Shown: positions 46,639-55,269 of the stretch, piece after piece
How positions within the stretch are numbered: position 1 is the first letter of the stretch
Layout of the letters: each line of letters opens with the position of its first letter
Assembly: GCF_030818895.1 (NCBI RefSeq)
Contig: NZ_JAUTBA010000001.1
Location: forward strand, 3,348,001-3,412,000
Length of the DNA stretch: 64,000 nucleotides
Direction of reading: 5' to 3'
Origin: Sphingobacterium zeae
Lineage (GTDB): Bacteria > Bacteroidota > Bacteroidia > Sphingobacteriales > Sphingobacteriaceae
The notes under the pieces: generated by a model
The model's database searches: none
The model's input: the letters and a program-made list of their open reading frames with translations, nothing else
What the model was told of the DNA's origin: nothing
Translations under genes and position numbers: made by a program

Positions 46639-46899
46639 TTACATGTCCACTTCTTCAACAAAACCGTAAATGATATAATCACCACGTTGTTCGAATTTAA
46701 TCGTTTCCACGTTATTCCCCATGGATGCATTGGTTTCTTTATCCATAAAATTTTGAATCCGGTCAAATGCGACACCGATTTTTGTTTTCCCGTCCCCATA
46801 GATCTGATATTTCGCGGAGGTTTGCCAGCTTACTTTTTTTCTAAATAACCGTAAACCTTCTCTTTTCAAAAAACAGTGCATTTCATTAGATAAATTCAT
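46639..46899 (-). CDS. Small hypothetical protein
   Basis: 86 residues: MNLSNEMHCFLKREGLRLFR, KVSWQTSAKYQIYGDGKTKI, GVAFDRIQNFMDKETNASMG, ending FVEEVDM. The even codon use and ATG start suggest a real gene. I recognise no family. It lies upstream of copA on the same strand, with about 150 bases between them. Confidence 0.5.
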   Translation of the reverse strand: MNLSNEMHCFLKREGLRLFRKKVSWQTSAKYQIYGDGKTKIGVAFDRIQNFMDKETNASMGNNVETIKFEQRGDYIIYGFVEEVDM

Positions 46900-47090
46900 A
46901 TTCTCATTTGTTTCGATCGCTCACACTACTCACCTATTCATTTGGTAGACGCTTTTATCGTTTAAGGAATTACCTTAAGACTTTTATTTAGCTTATCTAG
47001 TGATGCCACAAGATTTTAATCGCTAAAGAAATGGTTTTCCGAAGCTAAAATAGATAGGTCTAAGATAAACACCCCAACAGAATTCTACAA

Positions 47091-47210
47091 TTAAGCTACC
47101 GCTATTTCATCGTACTCAAATGCGATTTCGTCGAATATGATAACAGCGTACAGTTGCCCTTCATTCACGCCAATCATCTTCTGACCGGTTACATCGAAAA
47201 GGTTTAACAT
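47091..47210 (-). CDS. 39-residue small ORF divergent from the LanB cluster
   Basis: Minus-strand frame MLNLFDVTGQKMIGVNEGQL, then YAVIIFDEIAFEYDEIAVA and stop. It begins with ATG and looks protein-like, acidic and without Cys. TATTTCTG, a near match to TAnnTTTG, lies about 20 bases upstream. It could be a second peptide of the cluster or a remnant. I do not recognise it. Confidence 0.35.
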   Translation of the reverse strand: MLNLFDVTGQKMIGVNEGQLYAVIIFDEIAFEYDEIAVA

Positions 47211-47250
47211 CAATATAAACTTAAACAGAAATAGCAACAGACGCTATTTT

Positions 47251-47325
47251 TTCGTCGAATGGATTCTTTAGTTCGTCGGCTTCATTTCCCATTCCGTCGA
47301 TATTTTTCGTCGTTCTCTTCCGTAG
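47251..47325. promoter_or_regulatory. Direct-repeat array, candidate LytTR binding sites
   Basis: TTCGTCG at 47251-47257 and 47272-47278, TCCGTCG at 47293-47299, TTCGTCG at 47306-47312, and TCCGTAG at 47319-47325. Spacings are 21, 21, 13 and 13 bp. LytTR regulators bind direct repeats about 21-22 bp apart, and the LytTR protein AlgR recognises CCGTTCGTC, which GTTCGTC here resembles. The array ends just upstream of CACATTTG (47330-47337), a one-mismatch TAnnTTTG box, and about 36 bases before the 47-codon gene. Confidence 0.6.
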
Positions 47326-47360
47326 AAAGCACATTTGTTTACAATTTAAACGTATTACCT

Positions 47361-47504
47361 ATGGAAAACATTGAAAATTTTTTAGCGGAAGATTTTGTAC
47401 TGGATGTACAAACTGTCTGCGTGGTCGAACCGATCTCATTTTTTGATTTTGATGATATGGAACTGATAACAATTAGGACGGTTACATCTTCAAAAGTAAT
47501 ATAA
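47361..47504 (+). CDS. Candidate precursor peptide of the LanB cluster (47 residues)
   Basis: MENIENFLAEDFVLDVQTVC, then VVEPISFFDFDDMELITIRT, then VTSSKVI. The N-terminal part is acidic, as leader peptides are. The C-terminus is rich in Ser/Thr (Thr37, 40, 42, Ser43, 44) and could be dehydrated by LanB. There is one Cys (20), upstream of most Ser/Thr, so a normal lanthionine pattern is not obvious, and no Gly-Gly leader end is present. A hairpin follows and then the receiver and LanB genes. A longer frame from 47259 is less likely because it would start inside the repeat array. Confidence 0.5.
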   Translation: MENIENFLAEDFVLDVQTVCVVEPISFFDFDDMELITIRTVTSSKVI

Positions 47505-47515
47505 AAGAGGATAAA

Positions 47516-47549
47516 GCTGTAAAGGCGTTCTGGTAGGCGCCTTTATAGC
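47516..47549 (+). terminator. Hairpin between candidate precursor and downstream genes
   Basis: GCTGTAAAGGCG and CGCCTTTATAGC form a 12-bp stem with one mismatch and a 10-base loop. It has no strong T-run. Such a partial terminator or stability hairpin behind a short gene is what keeps precursor mRNA more abundant than enzyme mRNA in many peptide clusters. Confidence 0.5.
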
Positions 47550-47592
47550 AATCGTCTTTGCGCCCCCCATATAAAAAAAACTAACCAAATAC

Positions 47593-47961
47593 ATGACTTC
47601 ACCCCAACTCAAATGTTTTCTCATAGAGGATGAACCACTGGCAACAAAAAAAATGGTTGAATACATCCACATGTTTCCAGATCTTCAATTGATAAGAATG
47701 GTCGAAGACATTGAAAACCTAGCATTATTTAGGCAAGATCTAAAATCTGCAGACATCCTATTCTTAGATCTCATTGTTAGCGGCGGTAATATCAATACGC
47801 TTGCCGAATTGATCGTCGATATTCCTATCCTAATTATTACCTCCGCTTTGTCACGTTGGCAATATCCCGAATTTATCAAAAATAGGAAGCATTTTGCACT
47901 GCAAAAACCAATTTCGCCCGAAATGTTTCAGTCCTGTATAAAACAGGTCATGAAATACTAG
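47593..47961 (+). CDS. Receiver-domain-only response regulator-like protein
   Basis: 122 residues, one CheY-like receiver: FLIEDEPLATKKMVEYIHMF (acidic pair), phospho-acceptor Asp in ADILFLDLIVSGG, the Thr/Ser switch in LIITSA and Lys in FALQKPISPEMF. There is no output domain. The start of the sequence (EDEPLA) is like LytTR-type regulators, so it may be a LytTR regulator that lost its DNA-binding half, or a phosphate sink tuning the nearby kinase. It lies 12 bases before the LanB gene and is likely co-transcribed. Confidence 0.8.
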   Translation: MTSPQLKCFLIEDEPLATKKMVEYIHMFPDLQLIRMVEDIENLALFRQDLKSADILFLDLIVSGGNINTLAELIVDIPILIITSALSRWQYPEFIKNRKHFALQKPISPEMFQSCIKQVMKY

Positions 47962-47973
47962 TCCCATCTATCC

Positions 47974-50900
47974 ATGTCATTATTCCAGTTATCCGATTAT
48001 TTTCTGCTGCGCACACCATTACTTCCCACGACAGTTGCCGTTGATCTGTTAAGGATAAAAGAGGCAGATGTTATGGAAGAGAAACTTCGTCATCTGTTTC
48101 AAGGTGAGCGATTAAAAGAAGCACTATTTTTAGCAAGTCCGACCTTCTCGGTTGAAGTCGAAAAATGGATTGAATACAAAAAAGAGAGCAACCCAAAAAC
48201 AATTACTTCGCTACTCAAATATGCGATTCGGATGAGCACAAGGAGTACGCCTTTCGGTTTATTCGCAGGTGTATCTTTGGGGAACGTTATCGCCTCCGAA
48301 AAAAAAGTGTCATTAATCAGGGGTAATATCCATAAAACTGTATTGAAACTGCATGCATCCATTCTGACAGGGATTATTGCACAGGTATCCAAAGACAAAC
48401 GAATTTATAGTCAACTCTATTATCGCATTAATCCAACCCTATACGTAGATGGCAAATATTACAAATACTATCAAAAAGTAACCAATGGGAAAAAAGGACA
48501 GAATATACTGAAACGCATTAGGCTTACCCCTGTTTTGCATCGTGTCGTCGATTATTTCGAAAGCAATGAGCGAACTGCCCACTATCAATCATTGACCGAT
48601 TTGCTGCAGCGTTTTGGGGCTTCAACAGCGCATGCTACCCTATTTGTCAATAACCTCATCAGTCTCGGGATTATATCCTCCGAATTACAGCCCAATGTAA
48701 TTGGTCGAGGTTATCTGTACAGTTTGATCAAGACTCTTGAAAGAGTGGATAAGGAGAAATATTATTTAAATGCTTTATCAACGATACAAACACTACTGCA
48801 TAGTTCTCAATCTGCAGTTAACATAGAGAATGACATTGTAAAATTATTGCAGCCTATCATTCCAGACCTCGACAGGACCCATTTGTTACAGGGAGACCTC
48901 CTTATTGAAATGGAAGACAACAAATTACCCAATACTGCATTAAATCACCTCAGAGATCAATTTCAGGAGTTACTACCACTTTGCACTCAGGCAAAGTTGG
49001 CAGATTTTGACCGGTTTAGAACTGCATTCTCTGATAAATATGAAGATAGAATGATCCCATTGACTACGGCCTTGGACCCCGATACCGGTATTGGTTATGG
49101 CCGTCAGGAGGGTGTATACAATGTTACCGATGAAATACTTGGGGAAGTAAAAAATATAGCCGCAACCGGAGAAAAAAAATATGAGGACCACCATTATCAA
49201 GACCTGGTCATTAAAAAATTTGTAGAAAGTGCAAAAAGTCATTTCACTGAAATTCAGCTGACCCGTGAAGATCTAGATCATATTGCTAAACAGCGCAAAC
49301 AGACTCCCAATGCCATTCCTTCCTCGTTCTATGCCATCGGCAATCTCCTTAGAAGTTCACGTGAGAAAAACTTATGCTTCAATCTGGGTACTATTGGTGG
49401 TTCGTCATCCGGAAACTTAATTTCCAGATTCGCACATCTGGATGAAAAATTGAATAAAAAATTAAAGGAATCTGCCAACAGAGAGCAACAGCGATTTCCC
49501 AATGCAATACTCGCCGAGATATGCCATTATCCAGATAACAATGCTGCAAATATCATTTCTAGACCAGCACTCCGAAGAGCTTCCATTTGTCTGACCGCAA
49601 CTATTGACAAAGAACAAGAACAAATTGACGTGAGTGACTTATATCTGTTTGTCAAAAACAATCGCTTAGTGTTGTGGTCCAAAAAATGCAATAAAATGGT
49701 TATCCCCCGTTTGACGACAGCCCATAATTTTGGGCAGGGTATGAATATCTATAAATTTCTTGCAGATTTCCAATTCCAAAATAACAGGCTGGATCTCTCC
49801 TGGAATTGGGGAATTATGAAAGAACAGCCTAGGCTCCCGAGAATAAGCTACAAAAATATTATCTTATCCCGAGCGCAATGGCGAATTCAAAAACTCGCAA
49901 AATACCCAAGTGACCCCCACGATTTCGTGAAAAATATGCAGACAGCGCTCGATATCCCAACAATGGTTGTCATCAGCAGCGGCGATAATGAACTGCTGAT
50001 AAATTTAAACAATCCTTTTTGCGCGGAAATACTATTGGATCATATCTGTAAAAGAGAGACGATTTTAGTCGAGTATCTCCTGAATGATTATTCATCTATC
50101 GCGAGCGATAAAGACCAAAATGTTTTTGCCAATGAGATCATTATTCCAATAGAAGCACAGCATAAGACCTTCACAGATGAATCGGCCCCCCAAGAAAATA
50201 ACCTAAAAAGATGTTTTCCCTTGGGAACTGAGTGGCTTTACGCTAAAATTTATTGCGGATTACATTTTGAGGACACCCTATTAAAGGATCTTTTCCCCTC
50301 GCTCATCGCGGCTATAAATCGGCAAAAAGCTATAAAAAAATGGTTTTTCATACGTTATAACGATCCAGCGCCCCACATTAGATTTAGGGTGGAACTCTCC
50401 GACCCAAACCATTGTTCTTTCGTTGTATCCACTATAAATAACCTATTGGAACAATTTGTTCAAGAGGGTCAGATTTCATCAATATCCTTTGATACTTACA
50501 AACGCGAGATTGAACGATATACTCCATTATGCATGGAACTTAGCGAGGAGTTATTCTTCCGGCAGAGCGAAATCATATTAATGACAATGCAGCAAAGCAG
50601 TTCAATAAACGATCGCTGGCTTTTGGCTTTTCAACATATGGAATCGCTATTCGAAGCCGCAGGTTTTACGATGATCGAAAGAAAAGATTTTTGCATACGG
50701 ATGAATACCCTTTATCAGCAAGAATTTGACAATAATAAAGATCTTAGGGTTCATCTAAACAATAAGTTCAAAGATAGAAAAGACTGGTTCGCTAAACCAT
50801 TAGACAAACTGGGAGAAACCAACGAGAGACTAAGTGCAGTCCAATACAGCATATTCGCCACTTTACGGAAACATACAGCTCAAGAAGAATTCCGATCAAC

Positions 50901-51069
50901 CCGGACCTCGTTATTGTCAAGCTATATCCACATGTTTATTAACCGGTTGTTCATGTCGGATCAACGTTTGCATGAACTTGCGGTCTATCATTTTATGGTT
51001 TGCTATTATAAAATGCAGATCGGGAAACAGAAAGAGCGTATGAACCCGATAAAGGAAACTTTTATATAA
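47974..51069 (+). CDS. Lantibiotic dehydratase (LanB), full length
   Basis: 1031 residues. The N-terminal lant_dehydr_N domain has the signature MSTRSTPFGLFAGVSLG at 88-104 and continues to about residue 650. The C-terminal SpaB_C / thiopeptide-type elimination domain starts near residue 750 (WLYAKIYCGLHFEDTLL) and contains WFFIRYNDPAPHIRFRVEL. Class I LanBs use glutamyl-tRNA to glutamylate Ser/Thr in a precursor and then eliminate glutamate, giving dehydroalanine/dehydrobutyrine. Both halves are present, unlike split thiopeptide enzymes or PEARLs. No LanC cyclase, protease or ABC exporter is in the window. It converges on the LytTR gene with an 8-base overlap at the stops. Confidence 0.93.
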   Translation: MSLFQLSDYFLLRTPLLPTTVAVDLLRIKEADVMEEKLRHLFQGERLKEALFLASPTFSVEVEKWIEYKKESNPKTITSLLKYAIRMSTRSTPFGLFAGVSLGNVIASEKKVSLIRGNIHKTVLKLHASILTGIIAQVSKDKRIYSQLYYRINPTLYVDGKYYKYYQKVTNGKKGQNILKRIRLTPVLHRVVDYFESNERTAHYQSLTDLLQRFGASTAHATLFVNNLISLGIISSELQPNVIGRGYLYSLIKTLERVDKEKYYLNALSTIQTLLHSSQSAVNIENDIVKLLQPIIPDLDRTHLLQGDLLIEMEDNKLPNTALNHLRDQFQELLPLCTQAKLADFDRFRTAFSDKYEDRMIPLTTALDPDTGIGYGRQEGVYNVTDEILGEVKNIAATGEKKYEDHHYQDLVIKKFVESAKSHFTEIQLTREDLDHIAKQRKQTPNAIPSSFYAIGNLLRSSREKNLCFNLGTIGGSSSGNLISRFAHLDEKLNKKLKESANREQQRFPNAILAEICHYPDNNAANIISRPALRRASICLTATIDKEQEQIDVSDLYLFVKNNRLVLWSKKCNKMVIPRLTTAHNFGQGMNIYKFLADFQFQNNRLDLSWNWGIMKEQPRLPRISYKNIILSRAQWRIQKLAKYPSDPHDFVKNMQTALDIPTMVVISSGDNELLINLNNPFCAEILLDHICKRETILVEYLLNDYSSIASDKDQNVFANEIIIPIEAQHKTFTDESAPQENNLKRCFPLGTEWLYAKIYCGLHFEDTLLKDLFPSLIAAINRQKAIKKWFFIRYNDPAPHIRFRVELSDPNHCSFVVSTINNLLEQFVQEGQISSISFDTYKREIERYTPLCMELSEELFFRQSEIILMTMQQSSSINDRWLLAFQHMESLFEAAGFTMIERKDFCIRMNTLYQQEFDNNKDLRVHLNNKFKDRKDWFAKPLDKLGETNERLSAVQYSIFATLRKHTAQEEFRSTRTSLLSSYIHMFINRLFMSDQRLHELAVYHFMVCYYKMQIGKQKERMNPIKETFI

Positions 51070-51766
51070 GTCCCATCTTGGCAAAAAGCTGATTCCGATA
51101 TTGCAAACCTATACCGAGTTCTGTTCCATTTTTCAGAACTACTTTGCTTGCCTCAACCCCCTTGATCTGCTTGATATTGACGATATAAGATCGGTGCATA
51201 CGGGCAAACATATCCCAAGGTAGTTCTGCTTCCATATCTTTCATGGTAGACAATAAAGTTTGCATGCCTTCTACAGAATAGATCTGTATATAATCCCCCC
51301 AAGCTTTTAGGTAGAAAACATCCGTTGGGTCTATAAAAATAGTCTTATTCCGATCCTTTATCTTAATCGCCTTTCGTTCCCCATGTGCGGCCCTTCTAGA
51401 AAACAGCATAGCCTTCTGAACTTTCTCTATTGCCTTGATTAACCTTTCTTCTGTCAGCTGTGGCTTTAAAATATAATCGATTACATCCAGTTCGAATCCA
51501 TCGACGGCATATTCATAATGGCCAGTTATAAACACAACAAAAGGCGGATGAACAAGTCCTTTGAGAAAAGTAATCCCATCCATCTCGGGCATATCAATAT
51601 CTGACAAAATAAGGTCTATCTCATGCTTTTTCAAGATATCAATGGCCTGCGAAGGATTTTCAAATACACCCAAAATTTCGATCAGTCCCAATTTGGAAAC
51701 TAGTTTCTCCAGGCGACCTCTCGCAATTGGCTCATCTTCAATAAGGATAGTTTTAATTCTATTCAT
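51062..51766 (-). CDS. LytTR family response regulator (LanB cluster)
   Basis: About 234 residues from MNRIKTILIEDEPIARGRLE; a frame from 51784 adds six. Receiver with the phospho-acceptor Asp in DLILSDIDMPEMDGI and Lys in YILKPQ. The LytTR domain from about residue 140 has FYLKAWGDYIQIYS and FARMHRSYIVNIKQIKGVE. It is the likely binder of the TTCGTCG repeat array. It lies 28 bases downstream of its kinase gene. Confidence 0.93.
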   Translation of the reverse strand: MNRIKTILIEDEPIARGRLEKLVSKLGLIEILGVFENPSQAIDILKKHEIDLILSDIDMPEMDGITFLKGLVHPPFVVFITGHYEYAVDGFELDVIDYILKPQLTEERLIKAIEKVQKAMLFSRRAAHGERKAIKIKDRNKTIFIDPTDVFYLKAWGDYIQIYSVEGMQTLLSTMKDMEAELPWDMFARMHRSYIVNIKQIKGVEASKVVLKNGTELGIGLQYRNQLFAKMGLI

Positions 51767-51794
51767 AAGTACTTCGCAATCCACAGCTTTGGTG

Positions 51795-52913
51795 CTACGG
51801 CTGTTCTTCAGGGAGTAAAGTTACGACAAGATTAACAGTAAACACACCCTCATTTGACTTTATTTCCAAAATGTGATGATGCGGATAGTGAAGTTCCAGT
51901 CGTTTTCTTACATTTTCTATCCCTAATCCACCGATATAATTTTCTGGTTTTGAAAGTTCTCTATACGCATTGGACACGTTCAAATGCACCTTATGGTCCT
52001 TCACTTTAATGTCTATGGATATCCATCCCGCCGAAGAGCTTAGACGAGGTCCATGCTTAAATGCATTTTCTACAAACGGAAAGAAGATCAGGGGCACCAT
52101 CATACAGTTCTCGTCATCAGCCGCTAGATTTAGATTGATCTGCACGGTCTCACTATAACGCAACTTTTCCAATTCAACATAATCCTTTAGCAGTTGAAAT
52201 TCGCGACTAATATCCACCTTGGGCTGATTGCTCTCGTGAAGCAGGTACACCATAATACTACTTAAACGCATCATACTTTCGCCACCTCTTTCATCACGAT
52301 CGGATACCAGTACATAGATGCTATAAAGTGTATTAAGTAAAAAATGAGGGTTGATCTGGTATTTTAGGAAAGCGAGCTCCAACTGAACGTTGTTTAATTC
52401 CAATGCGGCATTTTTCAGTTCGAGCTTCGTTTTGGAATTTTTGACAGACATAAATGCCTGTACTATTTTTACGGTCAATGGTAGGGCCACTAAAAAAATA
52501 AAATCCAATAAATAATCGCTAAGGGAAGAAAGCCGAAAGGCTCCAAAGATTCCATTACTTTGTACTATTTCGAGATAACTTGCTAAACGAATATCTGGTG
52601 TCAAATATTTTAACGTTAATAGGGCGCCAAAATAACTTAGAAACGACCACCAGGCATAAATAAACAATAGCCATAACATACACAGCAAAAACTTTCCGGG
52701 AATAAACCAACGCGGAATAATAACATAAGCTGTCACATAAAATATGGTCAATAACGAAAATACGTCCTTTAGAAACAATATCCACGAATTATCAATGTCT
52801 ATCCGTTGATAGGAAATAAATTGCATTCCCAAAACCAAAAACCAAAAACACAAATGGAGAATAATACGTTTTCCCGTATTGTAATTTTGGAAAAAACTGT
52901 TCATAGATAGCAT
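51795..52913 (-). CDS. LytS-type sensor histidine kinase (LanB cluster)
   Basis: About 372 residues from ATG at 52913 (alternatives are TTG at 52922 and ATG at 52904). Four hydrophobic segments occupy residues 20-150, then a coiled-coil linker (KTKLELKNAALELNNVQLEL), the H box FLKYQINPHFLLNTLYSIYV, N box FVENAFKHGP and G box GGLGIENVRKRLEL. Its sensor part has no known domain, so a peptide or envelope signal is possible. It pairs with the LytTR gene just downstream. Confidence 0.92.
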   Translation of the reverse strand: MLSMNSFFQNYNTGKRIILHLCFWFLVLGMQFISYQRIDIDNSWILFLKDVFSLLTIFYVTAYVIIPRWFIPGKFLLCMLWLLFIYAWWSFLSYFGALLTLKYLTPDIRLASYLEIVQSNGIFGAFRLSSLSDYLLDFIFLVALPLTVKIVQAFMSVKNSKTKLELKNAALELNNVQLELAFLKYQINPHFLLNTLYSIYVLVSDRDERGGESMMRLSSIMVYLLHESNQPKVDISREFQLLKDYVELEKLRYSETVQINLNLAADDENCMMVPLIFFPFVENAFKHGPRLSSSAGWISIDIKVKDHKVHLNVSNAYRELSKPENYIGGLGIENVRKRLELHYPHHHILEIKSNEGVFTVNLVVTLLPEEQP

Positions 52914-53067
52914 ACCTGTCAATAATATCAGTCTAATATAAAAATATCATTTAGTTTGTACGAATGTAAATCGTCAAGTAATGCAGCAAAAAGACATTTT
53001 TGAGACAAAAAGCTATTACTATCTTCCTTATATTTAACTTTACAGAACCGACAAAAGCAACAATTCG

Positions 53068-53357
53068 ATGTCAACTACATTTACGCAGCTATGGTTATAT
53101 AATAACTGGGCGAATACAGTACTACTGGAAAAACTGGAAAAAGAAAGCGAGAAAACGCCCCATTCTTACCTGCGGCTATGGCTTTTCATAATAAGGTCAA
53201 CGATATCCTCTTACACGTATTTAATCATGGCACTTACCATAGGGCGCAAATAGCGAGTGAAATGAGACGAAATGGCGTTGAGCTTAAAGGTATACACAAT
53301 TTCCAATTTTACAATCAACTCTCACTCTTATTAAATGAGTTACAAACACATTTTTAA
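53068..53357 (+). pseudogene. DinB family protein with internal deletion
   Basis: Begins MSTTFTQLWLYNNWANTVLL like DinB/DfsB-type proteins, then after a frame change reads KVNDILLHVFNHGTYHRAQI, the C-terminal DinB metal motif (HVFNHGTYHRxQ), and ends NELQTHF at 53357. The middle 40-50 residues with the first metal His are missing. The last 23 bases overlap the OsmC start. Confidence 0.75.
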
Positions 53358-53817
53358 AGCATCTCTAACTTGGCATCATGCAGAAAAGCCCAATCTTCAG
53401 GGATTAAAAATTTATAATAAAAACCACTCCATTGCAATTGAGGGAAAAGCAGATCTTCACGTCTCAGCCGCAAAAGCATTCAAGGGCGACCCCCTATTAT
53501 ACAATCCAGAAGATCTGCTGCTCAGCAGCCTAGTTTCTTGCCATATGATGTCCTATCTATATGTATGTTCGCAACACAGCATTCAGGTTCTATCGTATAC
53601 TGATAATGCCCTTGCTACCTTGGCAACTGAAAGAGATGGCAGCGGCCGTTTTACAGCGGTTACATTATACCCTGAAGTGATTATCGCAGATGCTTCTCAA
53701 ATAGACCTTGCTTTATCGCTACATACACAAGCAAACAAACTTTGTTTTATTGCCAATTCATGTAATTTCAAGATACTGCACCATCCGACATGTAAAGCCA
53801 TCAATACAGCATCTTAG
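53335..53817 (+). CDS. OsmC family protein (peroxiredoxin-like)
   Basis: 160 residues from MSYKHIFKASLTWHHAEKPN. The OsmC fold is shown by KAFKGDPLLYNPEDLLLSSL and the two Cys of the active pair: SCHMMSYLYV and NKLCFIANSCN. Such proteins reduce organic hydroperoxides with a dithiol mechanism. The middle segment (YTDNALATLATERDGSGRFT) agrees with the family. It overlaps the end of a DinB remnant. Confidence 0.88.
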   Translation: MSYKHIFKASLTWHHAEKPNLQGLKIYNKNHSIAIEGKADLHVSAAKAFKGDPLLYNPEDLLLSSLVSCHMMSYLYVCSQHSIQVLSYTDNALATLATERDGSGRFTAVTLYPEVIIADASQIDLALSLHTQANKLCFIANSCNFKILHHPTCKAINTAS

Positions 53818-53901
53818 TGCGATCGAAAATAAAAGACGGATCACAAATTAGTAATTAAATAACATACAAGTTTTTAAGGATTTGATTATTTTTGGAACAT
53901 A

Positions 53902-55137
53902 ATGGAAAATTCCAAGAAAAAAGCAGCAATCGGATTTATATTTATCACATTACTCATCGATATTACAGGTTGGGGAATCATTATTCCTGTTGTTCCTAAA
54001 CTTATTGAGGAACTGATACATAGTGACATCAGTGAAGCGGCTAAATATGGTGGCTGGCTTGGATTTGCTTACGCTTTTACGCAGTTCATATTTTCTCCTG
54101 TCGTTGGCAATCTCAGTGATAAATATGGGAGAAGGCCTGTTATATTGATTTCCCTTTTTGGATTCGCGGTAGACTATATCTTTCTGGCCCTTGCTCCAAC
54201 CATAGGATGGCTTTTCTTGGGAAGAGTTATTGCCGGATTGACTGGAGCCAGTTTTACAACGGCGAGTGCCTATATCGCGGATATATCAACGGATGAAGAT
54301 CGGGCAAAGAACTTTGGTTTGATAGGTGCTGCATTTGGTTTAGGCTTCATCATCGGTCCTGTTATCGGAGGTCTCCTCGGCCACTATGGCGCTAGAGTTC
54401 CATTTTATGCCGCCGCTGGGTTGTGCATGCTAAACTTCCTGTATGGCTATTTTATCTTACCTGAAAGCTTAAACAAAGAAAAACGCAGGCCCTTTGACTG
54501 GAAACGCGCCAATCCTGTTGGATCTTTTAAATTTCTCGGAAAACATCCGGAAATATCCGGTTTAATCGTTGCTTTAATTTTAATATATATTGCAGGACAT
54601 GCGGTTCAGAGCAATTGGAATTTTTTCACCATGTACAAATTCAATTGGACTGAGAGAATGGTCGGTATTTCGTTGGGTGTCATTGGTTTGCTGATCGGGT
54701 TGGTTCAGGGCATCTTGATTCGATGGACAACACCCAAACTTGGTGAACAGAAAAGCATTTTTTATGGCCTTACCCTCTATGCCATTGGCTTATTGCTGTT
54801 CTCATTTGCGAGCCAGGGATGGATGATGTTCGTATTCCTGATCCCCTACTGCCTCGGCGGTATTTGTGGCCCAGCCTTACAATCTGTGATAACCAAAAAT
54901 GTTCCGTCAAACGAGCAGGGGGAACTTCAAGGCGCACTAACCAGCCTGATGAGTGCAACGTCAATCATTGGCCCTCCGATGATGACCAATCTTTTCTATT
55001 ACTTTACTCATGACAACGCACCCTTTAAATTCTCCGGCGCACCATTTTTCTTGGCATTTGTTCTGATGTCAATAAGTGTAATAATTGTATATAGTGCATT
55101 TAAGAAGAAGCGGAAACAACAGATAAATCAGCTTTAA
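53902..55137 (+). CDS. TCR/Tet family MFS transporter
   Basis: 411 residues with 12 hydrophobic segments. Motif A is [20 protein letters not shown] near residue 72, motif C is [13 protein letters not shown] near 148, and the start is [19 protein letters not shown]. This is the Tet(A)-like drug:proton antiporter group, widespread as a chromosomal homologue in Bacteroidota; resistance cannot be inferred. A TATTTTTG box (53887-53894) is 7 bases upstream of the ATG, so the mRNA may be nearly leaderless. Confidence 0.9.
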   Translation: MENSKKKAAIGFIFITLLIDITGWGIIIPVVPKLIEELIHSDISEAAKYGGWLGFAYAFTQFIFSPVVGNLSDKYGRRPVILISLFGFAVDYIFLALAPTIGWLFLGRVIAGLTGASFTTASAYIADISTDEDRAKNFGLIGAAFGLGFIIGPVIGGLLGHYGARVPFYAAAGLCMLNFLYGYFILPESLNKEKRRPFDWKRANPVGSFKFLGKHPEISGLIVALILIYIAGHAVQSNWNFFTMYKFNWTERMVGISLGVIGLLIGLVQGILIRWTTPKLGEQKSIFYGLTLYAIGLLLFSFASQGWMMFVFLIPYCLGGICGPALQSVITKNVPSNEQGELQGALTSLMSATSIIGPPMMTNLFYYFTHDNAPFKFSGAPFFLAFVLMSISVIIVYSAFKKKRKQQINQL

Positions 55138-55269
55138 TAATATCCGTCAATGGATTTTCATTATGTTGCGCGATCCTACGAAACGAGCATATAGCATGGC
55201 TGACTGCCTTAGCTTTCAGTTTATGTAGATGACATTATTTGATTCCATTATGTTAACAAATACGTTCAA

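Larger units (their letters stand above)
46900..47360. other. Regulatory region upstream of the LanB cluster
   Basis: About 460 bases. It contains a 39-codon minus-strand frame (47091-47210) and the TTCGTCG-type repeat array (47251-47325). The part 46900-47090 shows nothing. Confidence 0.5.

Noticed and set aside
47259..47504. Longer 81-residue version of the candidate precursor
   Set aside because: It would start within the direct-repeat array and its first 34 residues (Arg/Phe-rich) come from the repeats themselves; the ATG at 47361 fits better.
53902..55137. Acquired tetracycline-resistance gene
   Set aside because: The MFS protein has the Tet-like motifs, but such chromosomal homologues are common in Bacteroidota; there is no TetR partner or mobile element next to it.
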